64,000 bases of DNA from Ianthella basta (taxonomy: Eukaryota > Porifera > Demospongiae > Verongiida > Ianthellidae). Both the position numbers and the translations under genes were made by a program. Below, in pieces: positions 45,501 through 52,299 of the stretch. The notes below the pieces were generated by a model that had not been told where the DNA came from, made no database searches, and saw only the letters and a list, made by a program, of their open reading frames with translations. Numbering within the stretch: position 1 is the first letter of the stretch; every line of letters begins with the position of its first letter. Location: assembly GCA_964019415.1 (NCBI GenBank), contig OZ025883.1, positions 3,471,586 to 3,535,585 of the forward strand, given 5' to 3'.

Positions 45501-48066
45501 CGTTCTTTACAAAGCCTTAAATCGTCTCTAATGGCGTTTCTCTGTCTTGAATCGAACGAAATGTGATCACGAACATGTGTTAATAGAGTGATACTAGTAA
45601 AAAGCCTAAGGAATGTCTCTTCTGTGAGATGTAGTTCCAATTATCGCAGACAGACATTGTAAAATGGACGCGCGCTCAAAGCTCTCTGTTTGCTAGGCTC
45701 AAAATCATCTTTATACTTTGCTGTGTATCCAAAGAACGCAAAGTGTTTCTAAAACATGTTTAAGTAGTAGTATCGTAGTAGAAAGCATACCTAACTGCTC
45801 TCCTGCGAGGTACAGCCCCGAAAACAACAGAGGTCGAATGACCCGTTGGCCAATAATGGCAGACAAGCAAAGCATGGCATTACCTCATGGGTAGCCTTGT
45901 ACCCAGCATGCTCTTCCTCCAGGCACAAAGTAACAAGTACATCCTCATTCAGAATGTTATATAGATCAAAATGCAGTCTGCCAACATTTTGACAGTTTAG
46001 GAGGGATGCTTTCACTGAATGACTGGCTGCTCTGAAGACTAGAAACTCTTGCAAACCCAACAGTCTATTGTATCTTGATGCATCTTTAACACCATCAGCA
46101 ATGCTGTACCCCCAACTATCTGATTTAGTGAACATACATGGGGAAATTGCTAGCAAGTAGTTCAAGTTCAGTGGTGCCTCAGCGCCCCATGAGTTTTTAA
46201 CTCGGAATACTTGTTCTGCTGGCCATTCCTAAATCCCTCTTAATTCTAAAGGAATTTTTAGGGGCTGTCTGCGGCAGCCCTTATATTGTTTTTGTTTAGA
46301 CATTTTGTTGTATGGCTTTGTGTTACGCTTCTGGTGGTATGTTGGTATGTATGTATGTATGTATGTATGTATGTATGTACGTATGTTCACATAATACATA
46401 AACTGCGGTAGTATAACTGTGCTTACATTTATATAACTAGCTGAATGCCCGCCCTTGGGGCAGGTTCCCAGCATATCGTAAGCCAATAAGTTGGTACCTT
46501 GCCAGTTTTGAACTATCTGCACAGGTAGCAACAGAGGTCGGCTGCTATAACGACGGTAGAGTTTAATTCGAACGTTTGCCAACAACGAAATATGATCTCC
46601 CGTAACCGGAAATCCTAGAGACCCATAATTAAAAATGGCGTCTTGGCCCGCGGAAAAAGGAAGCGCGCTCTTTGGCTGCAGGGTAGCTAGGTGAACGGCA
46701 CCCCTCTAAGCTCATGTCCTCCCACTCCCTTAACTGGCATGGCTTGTATCTAGTACACCAATGACCAGGTGTGAAAGGGCCAGTCAATAATGTTAAAATA
46801 GCGTGTCGGCCCACGGAGAATTGACAGGACATTCACCTGTTGTCGGTTCTTTCTTTATCACATCTGTCTGTTTCATCTTTACTTCATTTTTTATTCTTAT
46901 CTCAGTGCTGAAACTAACTATTTGGTTATGCTAGGACATATGTCCAAGCAAACTCAGCTATGGTCGGACACTCAGATATTATGGTCAGACGTTATATTGC
47001 CTTTGTCAGTAGTTCCATCCATCATAAGAGAGAAGAATTTTGCCTTCGTGAGAGTTTCCACTAAATTCTCTTTATGTCCTTCAGCAATGTAATGTCAAAA
47101 TGTCCTTCCAGCACTCTTGTTGACGTACGAAATGCCTAGATCCACTCCATGTCGGACCTCCAACTCACAGATGCCAGGGTACTTCGTGAAAGGTAGCTTC
47201 TCTGTAGCTACAAAATAGGCACTGTCAAACTTCTTCCTGAGTTTGCCTTTCTCTTCTTCAGGCAGCTTTGACAATGCCTGCGCAATGGGGGCATATGAAG
47301 CGACCCCCAAGCCTGCAGCTCTTCCTTGCTCCTTTTTTAGCAGCATCATTGTGTGCGTGTGCTGGTCCGACTGAGCATGGTCTTTGATGTTGCTCTTTCG
47401 AACTGAATTGGCACCGACGATCCATCATTCACTGAAATTGTGTTTGCCCCTGATGCTGGCCTTAAACGTGCTGCAGACGGAGCACCTTAGTCGCTTCACA
47501 GCTTTCTTCCCGCCTTCTGAGACTGTGTCGCAGTCGAGCCACAACACAGTTTGATTCTCGCGATCCAATTCCGTGCGCCACTTCTTGAAGGTTTCGTAGG
47601 TGACAGCTCGCTTTTGTGCAGGTTCGCCCTCGGTCGCTTTGCCAGGGCCCCTCTTCATCTTACCGCTAATACTCAATTCAGGCGCAAACAATAGAACAAT
47701 AGGTAAAACGTCTGCAAAACGTTTTACACTTCGTTCCTCCATTACAGATTAACGGTCTGCCATTTTGTGTTCAGTCAAAATGGCTGACCATTGCCTCAAA
47801 CATCTGCACCAATGAATTTTTGCACGGAAATTGACCGATGATCGACCGTTATTTTCAGCACTGTTATCTAGTCCACAGGTATTTTGCTTGTTTACAAAGC
47901 ATTTTTCAGCAGCTGTATTTAACCTTCATTAGTTTTCTTACTCTGTCGGTTTTCTGTATGCATGCTTGACCAGTCTTCTGTACTCAGTTTGATTATAATA
48001 ATGATTGGTGACATTTGAAAACGTGTGTGTGTGTTTGTGTGTGTGTCATGTATGTCTGGTGACAGT

Positions 48067-48119
<53 letters not shown>

Positions 48120-51100
48120 GTGTTTGTGTGTGTGTGTGTGTGTGGTGTGTGTGTGTGCTGAAGTCACTGAGGTGTATGACACAATGTCATGTTTACCCAT
48201 TGTGAGTGACAGAGCAGTGACCAAAGGGAGCAAGTATTTCGAGTTGGGGCGGCAGCCCCACAAGTTTATTAACTCAAAATACCTGTTGTACACTAGTTGT
48301 ACACCTTTTGCATATCCAAAGGACTATGGCTACATCAGATTAATACCTGCGCTGACTAATACCAAGAGTAGATAAGAGATGAGAGTATGCAACCGTGTAT
48401 CCCTGCGTGTATAACAGCTTTTTCTAAAATGACCTAGCAACAAGTCACACGTGGGCATGGTAACACTACTTAATATTCTGATGTAATGGATGAATACCAT
48501 TAACTCGATCCTCCAGTCTGTACGTACTCGGCATCGATTGCGCAGCTCTTCGGTATGTTAGTCTGGAGTTTCAACGATGTCCAGGACCAGCTGGTTGACG
48601 CCGGTCTTATCCCTGAGTAGATCCAGCCTAGAACTTAATGCGTGGCCACCGTTAAACTCTGAGGAGAGCGCTGTGGAGCCGTGGATGGCAGCGCTGTGAC
48701 CCAAATCCATGCTTGCTGTCCTGGTCCTTCCTTGCGGGCACTGCAGAGGTGGCCTGGACATTGTTGCAACTCCTGACTAACAAACCGAAGGGCTCGCAAT
48801 CGATGCCGAGTACATACAGACTGGCAGATCGAATTAATAATATTCATCCATTACATCAGAATATTAAGTAGCGTTATCATGCCCACATGTGACGTGTTGC
48901 TGCGTTATCTTAGAAAAATGCTGTTATGAGTGGATATACGCAGTTGCACACTCTCATCTCTTATCTACTCTTGCTAATACCCCTTCCTTAAATTAGATGA
49001 AGATTGAGCAGAACATCAAACACAGTTATACCACTCTAGATGAACCAGCTGCTGTGTTACAGTAACGGTAAATTACAGAACTAAAGAATTAAATGGCGAC
49101 ATTGGGGTATCTTAATACACAGGGAGACAAATTTCCTACCTGATCCAGTACTGTACTTATCCGATTGCCACTGGTGCATAGAACCTAGTCCTTCACGTTC
49201 GTATGTGAGTCCTCCTCGTACACGACTTGGGTCCGTAGGTGCTCTCTGTCATGCGCTAGGAACGCGCAAAAATTCTGTGGGAAGGAGAATAATATGAAAA
49301 GAACAAATGGGGAACGAGCAGCCTATGACGCTTTACTCTTATGTGTACTCCAGGTTGCCTTGGGTGCGCTACCATCTTTAATACATCCAAAGAGCCCTAT
49401 CCATGGCCTTTAATTGTTCTTTGCCACCGCCGTTTGGCTAGTTCAGCCGAAGCACACTAATACATTAATTTAGGAGATACCGTTTTTCTCAGGCACATTC
49501 CTCATGTCATGAACATGAGGAATGTGCCCAAATGTGAATGTGTGAATGAGAAATTTAATCAGACGTCTGATTACATGATGTGTGTGGCATAATGTGGACA
49601 GATAGCTAAAATCTCATGCAATATGCCATGCGTGCACTGATAACACAAAATAATGTGTTTGCTGTAAATGGCATGCAAGCAGCTGTATAATTGGTAGAAA
49701 GGAAGCAAAGAGGAGCCTAGCTAGCTATATTGCTAAAGGTGGAAAGAAAGTGATTAACTTGCAGTAAGGGGCAAAAACATAGAAAAAGAATTGTAATTGG
49801 CAAATAAAAATCCACTGCAATCCTCCTGTTTCTGTGCTGCACATCTTCTTATGTAAGCTGCAGCTCTAGTTGCAGGGAAGCCCACAATGCTCTCCTGGCA
49901 TTGGCTTTTGCTAATTGTCCCCACGTAGCAGCTTTTTTCTTGCCTAAAAATTTCTAATGACTAAAGGGATTTATGTCATTTCCCTGGATACCTCTTGGCT
50001 ATGTTTTTCCTTCCCTTGCTTTTAGGCTGAAAGCTCTGCTTATGCAATTACCAGCAGAGGTCAGAGGTAATCTTGCTTGTCAGTCAGTTCTTCGCAAGCT
50101 GGATATTCTATCTCGATTCATGAAACAGGTGTGTAAGTTCATTGTGCAATATTTTTATGAAGATGGGGTATGCTGTGCAAGTTGCATAAATGCTGGTTGA
50201 CAACAACAACATTGTGTTTACACAGGACATGCCAAAAATATTTTTTGTTCAATGTTTGTGTAAGGGCTATTACTGTATTGAGGTCATGGATGCTCATAGC
50301 TATGGAGCATATGAGGGATGGGCGATTTTTGAGTTAACTTGTAGTAAGTTAATAGATTGACCAGTTTAAGACGTTTCAACTACGAAGATCTTCATCAATC
50401 CATTCAATTCATGAAGCAGGAGTTGCAGGTAACAGTATAGTCACCCTTGCTTGGGACTCACAGTGTACACTTGGGCAAAGCTTCAAAATCCCTGTACTGT
50501 AGTGCATGTCACAGATTTGCTTCTGACCAAGGGGCAGCTAATAAGTAAGAGGAAAACTATGGAGTATGATCAGGAGCACACAATGGTATTATCACTTGAA
50601 GTGGTATGTGTGGTGTTAGTTCTTAATGCATGTCATAGCAGTCTTACCTCATCTATTTATATCTACTCTTTGTATTTAGGCTGCCCCAGAACAGATGTCT
50701 AAGGTTCGTCTCCTTCGGGCCCTTGGCAAGCTAAAGCCTTGGGAGCTGAGGCAACCTGGTGTAGTTAATGCTATCCAAGTGAGTTCTGTTCTTATTATTG
50801 GTTGGTGCTATGTTCAGTAGAGAGCTTTAGATTTTCATTTGTTTGCTTAACATCTAACTGCAATTTGCTCATTCAAAGTTCACAAAGCGACAACAGGGAG
50901 CAGAGTGCCAGGTGTTGGAAGATGGTTATACTATAGATCATTTGGATATTGTTGTTTGAGAGCTCATGCGATAAGTAGTCAAATACATGATGTTGGCCAT
51001 ATACGTAGGCTCCATTCTTATAGTTACAGGGCCCATCCATAGAGCAGCACCATGTAGCAATGTTTACCTCATAATTCAATATAGGCTTATAGCTGCGTTG

Positions 51101-52299
51101 CACATTCAAACATGCATTCAATTGAGCAATACAGCAGCATAAAGAGAGTGAGGTGGTTACAGGACATTTTAGCTCAAGGGCCTTTGTCAACTGCTTGCAG
51201 GGTGTGACTACCTCACTCCTTTTATGCTACTGTATTGCTCAAATGAATTCATGTGTGAATTTACCTTTTATAGATAGGCCATTCCTTCTGGACACGCAAC
51301 AGCTATATATGGTGATTTACTGCATGAGAAGTCCAGAAGTCCACTTATGCGCAAAGACATTTATTAGATGCCATGTAACCTAGTTATTTTCTAGCCTTAT
51401 TCATTGAATTTGTATTCAATGTAGACCAAGAAGTGTAAGCAATGTAATCAACATGCATCAAGTCTTTAGCACTCTGTGCAGTTGGTGTAGAGCAAAGTTT
51501 ATACCTTTCTTCATGATATTGTGTGTGAAAGGTGTGTGTCTCATTATTACTGGTTAGCTCCTGATATAATTGGGTATATTCTTAACACCAGAAAACACCT
51601 CTAATAGAAACTAACGACCTGTTTACACTAGTGTGAGGTATGTCAAACTGGTTTAATCTAACCTATTTCGACCCAGTTTCGTGTGTGTTTACACACAAAT
51701 AGGTAAATGGTTAATTGGCTGGTTAACCTCGGGACTAAATGATCCAGTGTGACACAATCACATTCAACTCATTTCTCCGTGTGCTTAAGTATCACTGACA
51801 ACAACAAAGGTAGGACATTCCTAATAGAGTCAGATATGTATAGCATTTGTGTGCTTACCCGTGCTTTGTGAAGGAGCTATATGTATGACATGTCTTCCTC
51901 TGTTGCTCACTATTCATCACCTCTGTTGAAGGAGAACTGCTAGAAGACTGAGAATACCACATTTTTGTCAACAACAGCAGAGGCAGTACCTCCAGCTTGT
52001 TACAGCATTTCATTAAGAGCTGAATTAGTTATACCAGTTTCTAACCCACCTCGAGAGGTGGGTTAGTTGAACTGGTTTCCTATCCAGATTAGCACAGTTA
52101 TGTACACTCATCAAGACTATTTTTAATCCATAATCCAAACCAGTTTAGTTTGCTATTATAAACAGTAAAACATCAATACGTTTTTTACCAGCACTGCACA
52201 TTGTCCTCTTTATAGTTTGTCAAGACAAAAGTCATATTCATTGCTGACGAGGAGTATGATGGTTGGTACAAGAGCCACTTTCAAGGTGCTGAAGCCTAG
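24570..52299 (+). CDS. Ten-exon host gene, coiled-coil-type protein, possibly CCDC60-like
   Basis: Exons, all with GT/AG borders and consistent phase: 24570-24902, 26601-26681, 27399-27589, 28855-29001, 33278-33364, 38809-39007, about 42412-42800, 50026-50128, 50680-50778, 52216-52299 (stop TAG). They join to about 570 aa. Features: a basic/aromatic N-terminal part (YKRRLEHLKPGCGFFSCQIR), a His/Phe-rich segment in exon 3 (FLFILFALDHKEKDLRHIFH), charged helical exon 4 (EEARAKAEILKFRQE), a long polar helical exon 7, and a C-terminal region of short helices (WLKALLMQLPAEVRG, VRLLRALGKLKPWEL, EEYDGWYKSHF). No enzymatic motif, signal peptide or membrane segment. Length and the C-terminal W..LL..L pattern recall coiled-coil protein CCDC60, but that is from memory and unverified. 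Introns of 0.55-7.2 kb are filled with transposons. The start is the first in-frame ATG; a 5' UTR exon may be missing. Confidence 0.75.
25170..25183. repeat. G14 homopolymer
   Basis: Fourteen consecutive G in intron 1 of the ten-exon gene. A possible sequencing-length error site. Confidence 0.8.
25661..25905 (+). mobile_element. Foldback MITE, TTCCTTTAGAATT family, incomplete copy
   Basis: Left end TTCCTTTAGAATTGAAAAGG and GGAATGGCCAGCAG, plus the inner facing pieces AGAGTTCACTCTGCATTCC and GGAATGCAGAGTAAACTCC. The right terminal arm is missing. In intron 1 of the ten-exon gene. Confidence 0.6.
26841..27025. mobile_element. Foldback MITE with 46-bp arms
   Basis: AGTACTTTTTGGGTCGATTG + TCCTGATTGCAATTTGAAGT at 26841 is answered by its near-exact reverse complement ending at 27025. 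The centre is about 90 bp. In intron 2 of the ten-exon gene. Unnamed family. Confidence 0.8.
28261..28350. repeat. 30-bp tandem repeat, three copies
   Basis: ACCACTTTTGGTGACCATCC + GCTCAAAACT three times with one change in the last unit. The first half resembles the ACCACTTTTGGCTGCC motif of the 14.4-kb satellite. In intron 3. Confidence 0.9.
29002..30869. other. Intron 4 of the ten-exon gene, left part: nothing assignable
   Basis: No exon is required here because exon 4 and exon 5 join in phase. Short open frames near 30083-30400 lack domain signals. Confidence 0.4.
30870..31625 (+). pseudogene. DIRS-like retroelement gag fragment
   Basis: Broken frames spell out a pattern typical of the gag-like ORF of DIRS-type retroelements: TSITDWATAFTIYAVVLAR, an interrupting stop, ELFAYMAIVFHMACK, EWHRYDEVFRQ, then WGRPDLELWMMA, and after a frame change VEVCRLWNT, where a Cys-rich finger should begin. 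The element stops there. A C14 run at 31125-31138 lies in it. No reverse transcriptase or recombinase follows. In intron 4 of the host gene. Confidence 0.5.
31901..32358. mobile_element. Foldback element with ~135-bp arms
   Basis: ATTTAGATGGCTTGGCTGAA + TGGTTCGCACGAATA at 31901 faces TTGTGCGAATCATTCAGC + TGAGCCATCTAAAT ending at 32358. The similarity continues to GTGGTGAACGAG / CTCGTTCACCAC around 32028 and 32240. Arms differ by roughly one base in six, so it is old. Confidence 0.7.
32359..33277. other. Intron 4 right part: nothing assignable
   Basis: AT-rich, with short repeated GTACCTATACCTGTGC-like pieces near 32745-32825. No gene. Confidence 0.4.
34040..34240 (+). mobile_element. Solo Penelope flanking repeat
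   Basis: Contains the hammerhead core (34131-34159) followed about 60 bp later by GTAGCAATGAGTCTCTAC, the same 3' tail as found inside the outer edges of PLE1 and PLE2. No coding sequence attached. Left boundary not resolved. In intron 5 of the host gene. Confidence 0.6.
34126..34164 (+). ncRNA. Hammerhead ribozyme motif with intact core
   Basis: AUCAG / CUGAU stem I, CUGAUGA, an extra A, stem II GGCC-UACGU-GGCU, GAAAC, GUC. All catalytic core residues of the hammerhead (C3, G5, A6, G8, A9, G12, A13, A14) are present, unlike the other copies in this window. Stem III is only one or two pairs, the minimal form seen in Penelope repeats, so cleavage would probably need dimerisation. Confidence 0.75.
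34241..36599. other. Intron 5 of the ten-exon gene: nothing assignable
   Basis: A 92-codon minus-strand open frame at 34718-34996 has no recognisable domain. No repeats with clear ends were seen. Confidence 0.35.
36701..36737 (-). ncRNA. Hammerhead-like motif, PLE2 downstream arm
   Basis: ACAG-CUGACGA-A-GGCC-UACAU-GGCC then AAAAU-GUC. The GAAAC box reads AAAAU, so G12, the presumed general base, is lost. Probably inactive. Confidence 0.55.
37104..38270 (-). pseudogene. Penelope RT/GIY-YIG pseudogene of PLE2, internally deleted
   Basis: Frames 38270-37812 (N-terminal VVNLSHRQLTSQEQEVLALG, VTVPADKGRATVMMDKEDY), 37836-37432 (MGSPLSPVITNLYLEHLEE, YVRYVDDTF-type box, FLDVMVTKEG, SVYRKPTHTERYIPY) and 37352-37104 (GIY-YIG: PCGECDAVYVGETKRTLKVR..EHRQAV). 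The palm region between the DKGRATV motif and GSPLSP is missing, a deletion of roughly 450 bp, and there are frame changes. It preserves more N-terminus than PLE1 but is dead. Confidence 0.85.
38248..38442 (+). pseudogene. Inverted GIY-YIG end fragment in PLE2 upstream arm
   Basis: Plus-strand frame with HVQDSNHTIDWKGATVEKRV, SGYWQRRTEEAVEIG and NKNLDRGLQLP, the protein's last 60 residues. It matches in reverse the minus-strand C-terminal end at 36960-37140. Confidence 0.8.
38657..38692 (+). ncRNA. Hammerhead-like motif, PLE2 upstream arm
   Basis: ACAG-CUGAUGA-AA-GCC-UACGU-GGC then CAAAC-GUC. The first half of the core is intact but G12 reads C. Probably inactive. Confidence 0.55.
39008..40209. 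other. Intron 6 of the ten-exon gene, left part: nothing assignable
   Basis: A short duplicated stretch (GTGACACTTGCTGCTGGTGCA at 39728 and GTGGCACTTGCTACTGGTGCA at 39811) with similar downstream sequence is a ~80 bp tandem duplication. Otherwise unremarkable. Confidence 0.4.
40210..40869 (-). pseudogene. Helitron Rep (RepHel) fragment
   Basis: Minus-strand frames give RKVILPTTIYGSPNFYSEAF, MTIVRKFGKPDYFITFT and NPKWIKIQ (the Helitron-like N domain), then KGMIHAHILLLMED with the HUH motif His-Ala-His, EKIDRVVSAEIP, and in another frame HGPCGHINTNSQCV. This is the order of the rolling-circle Rep domain of Helitron transposons. Helicase and ends are absent; frameshifts make it non-functional. 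In intron 6 of the host gene. Confidence 0.8.
41022..41296. mobile_element. Foldback MITE, TTCCTTTAGAATT family, full copy
   Basis: Both ends present: ATTCCTTTAGAATTAGAAGG at 41022 and the reverse complement ending at 41296. Arms run through GGAATGGCCAGCAGAAAA, CATAGAAACAA and CCGTGAAGTTCACTATGC. The right arm has an extra ~30 bp (around GTTGAGTTACAG) missing from the left. Family copies lie at 10343, 25661, 43207 and 46213. Confidence 0.85.
41422..41668 (-). mobile_element. tRNA-derived SINE
   Basis: On the minus strand a tRNA-like head (41660-41588) is followed directly by a unique body with GTGTCTTGTCAACG, AGAGGTCTTCAGACTTAGCC and CTGTCTTCGGACGTGGCCC. The same body and tail occur without a head at 10150-10320 and as tails at 41706-41880. 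A tRNA head joined to a shared unrelated body in dispersed copies is what defines a SINE. Confidence 0.75.
41588..41660 (-). tRNA. tRNA-like SINE head (not a working tRNA)
   Basis: 73 nt folding as a cloverleaf: 7-bp acceptor stem GGTGTCG/CGGCGCC with two G-U pairs, A box TAGCTCAGTGGC, anticodon stem CTGGC/GCCAG with loop AGCTAAA, and B box GAGTTCGATTCC. Position 33 is G rather than U, and the T stem is weak. The A and B boxes would serve as the internal RNA polymerase III promoter of the SINE. Best read as SINE head, not a tRNA gene. Confidence 0.65.
41706..41880. repeat. Two SINE tails in head-on inverted arrangement
   Basis: GCTAACTACAGGGTTAATTG, then GAAGAACAGTTGCAGGAAG + AAATTCTTAAGCG, faces the reverse complement ending CAATTAACCCTGTAGTTTGC. 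The left half also extends to GGGCCATTGGAAGAGGGCC. Both match the tail of the SINE at 10250-10320. Confidence 0.7.
42140..42312. repeat. Near-perfect 173-bp palindrome with facing hammerhead-like motifs
   Basis: Arms of 84 bp (42140-42223 and 42229-42312) with one mismatch around a 5-bp centre. Each arm carries an AGACCAGAGCATCTGGTC stem II followed by GAAACGUC (right) or AAAACGUC (left), and GAAGA before it, as in hammerhead motifs. Likely two flanking-repeat ends of a Penelope-type element, head to head. In intron 6, about 100 bp before exon 7. Confidence 0.8.
42929..42961. repeat. Perfect 15-bp-stem hairpin
   Basis: CCTATGAGCCCCCTG, TAG, CAGGGGGCTCATAGG. A T-run lies to its left. In intron 7; may be the edge of a repeat. 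Confidence 0.8.
43029..43206 (-). mobile_element. Helitron-like 3' end fragment, copy 2
   Basis: Minus strand ends in a hairpin region (GCCCGCTGAAGACAGGC, stem decayed) and GGCATTCCTGCTAG followed by T, as in the copy at 6794. Body continues with CCCCAACGACAGTGAGTCCACA, resembling 6840-6880. Confidence 0.4.
43207..43320 (+). mobile_element. Foldback MITE, TTCCTTTAGAATT family, deleted copy
   Basis: Left arm to GGAATGGCC, then jumps to the right-arm part (GGTGTTGAGTTACTGTTGC). The centre is deleted. Confidence 0.6.
43394..43950 (-). mobile_element. Helitron-like repeat copy 3 with internal ~240-bp duplication
   Basis: Minus strand ends with a GAAGGCGG hairpin and CTTGCAGCTAG followed by T. 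Inside, two diverged tandem units start with AGATCCAAGATGGCCAACGG (43518) and AAATCCAAGATGGTGGACGG (43756), each running about 200-240 bp to a TTCGCGAACAACGGTT / TTCACGGACAACCGTT piece. Confidence 0.45.
43953..44712. mobile_element. GGCCTCTATTCGAGCC repeat element
   Basis: Left end TACTGTATTTCTCCGAATAG + AGGCCCGG; right end CCTCTATACGGACAGTA, a shortened inverse of the left. Both sides carry clustered CCTGGCCTCTATTCGAGC-type units (44560-44705, 43975-44050). Looks like a DNA element with subterminal repeats; class unknown. Confidence 0.55.
44713..45458. mobile_element. 746-bp element with ~36-bp terminal inverted repeats
   Basis: TGTGGGAGTCGCCAGTA, AAAATCAAAGATTAGCGCA at the left and the matching inverse ending TGGCGACTCCCACA at the right. 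TA flanks both ends, so a TA target duplication is possible. No transposase; non-autonomous. It abuts the end of the GGCCTCTATT element, suggesting insertion at that element's TA. Confidence 0.75.
45870..46213 (+). repeat. CAAGTATTTCGAGTT hairpin repeat, copy 3
   Basis: Contains AACTCTTGCAAACCCAACAG + TCTATTG, CATCAGCAATGCTG and the palindrome at 46154-46213. Matches 53840-54053 in the same orientation and 13018-13335 inverted. Confidence 0.65.
46213..46262 (-). mobile_element. Foldback MITE end, TTCCTTTAGAATT family
   Basis: CTGCTGGCCATTCCTAAATC and TAATTCTAAAGGAATTT: one right-hand terminus only, directly joined to the hairpin repeat on its left and a GGGGCTGTCTGCGGCAGCCC hairpin on its right. 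Confidence 0.6.
46344..46386. repeat. (GTAT)n microsatellite
   Basis: About ten GTAT units, the last with one change. Confidence 0.9.
46437..46830 (-). mobile_element. Helitron-like repeat, copy 4
   Basis: Minus strand ends with hairpin CCTGCCCCAAGGGCGGGC and ATTCAGCTAG followed by T. Body has AAAAATGGCGTCTTGGCCCG (46630) and CTCCCTTAACTGGCATGG, shared with 7115-7215 and 57467-57590. Confidence 0.5.
47095..47742 (-). pseudogene. hAT-like transposase N-terminus (zinc-finger) fragment
   Basis: Two minus-strand frames in the same phase, separated by a single TGA at about 47424. Upstream part: basic KMKRGPGKATEGEPAQKRA, FKKWRTELDRE, CSVCSTFKASIRGKHNF. Downstream part: SNIKDHAQSDQHTHTMM, AYFVATEKLPFTKYPGICEL. 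The CxxC..HxxxxH arrangement and AYFVATEKLPFTKY are typical of the N-terminal region of hAT-derived, KIAA1586/ZBED-type proteins. The catalytic RNase H-like domain is absent. In intron 7 of the ten-exon gene, opposite strand. Confidence 0.6.
48024..48285 (-). repeat. CAAGTATTTCGAGTT hairpin repeat with (GT)n array
   Basis: Reverse complement of 16572-17000: (GT)n at 48024-48160, AAGTCACTGAGGTGTATGAC + ACAATGTCATG, GAGTGACAGAGCAGTGACC, then the hairpin at 48231-48285. The shared single-copy spacer shows the microsatellite travels with the element. Confidence 0.75.
48364..48973. mobile_element. 610-bp element with ~215-bp terminal inverted repeats, hAT-like target repeat
   Basis: Arms start AAGAGTAGATAAGAGATGAG and pair through TTAATATTCTGATGTAATGG + ATGAATA and CTCGGCATCGATTGCG. 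The centre (about 48583-48754) is unique. An 8-bp direct repeat CTAATACC flanks it (48356-48363 and 48974-48981, one base off the right end), the target-duplication length of hAT elements. No transposase inside. Confidence 0.75.
48974..50025. other. Intron 7 right part; hairpin at 49492-49528
   Basis: GGCACATTCCTCATGT and its inverse with a 5-base loop form a perfect 16-bp stem. Nothing else assignable. Confidence 0.5.
50366..50400 (-). ncRNA. Hammerhead-like motif
   Basis: UUGAUGA, stem II AGAUC..GUAGUU (weak), GAAAC, GUC. C3 reads U, G8 and G12 are intact. Probable relic of a Penelope flanking repeat in intron 8. Confidence 0.45.
51123..51240 (-). ncRNA. Hammerhead-like motif inside an inverted repeat
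   Basis: Motif at 51160-51193 on the minus strand: UUGACAA, AGGCCC..GAGCU, AAAAU, GUC. It has the U3/A8 pair of the PLE1 copies but has lost G12. It is bracketed by GAGCAATACAGCAGCATAAA and its inverse at 51209-51240. A PLE-like tail (GGCTTATAGCTGCGTTGC) lies at about 51084. Confidence 0.45.
51241..52215. other. Intron 9 remainder: nothing assignable
   Basis: A short inverted pair around CCACCTCGAGAGGTGG at 52048-52063 is the only structure seen. Confidence 0.4.
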
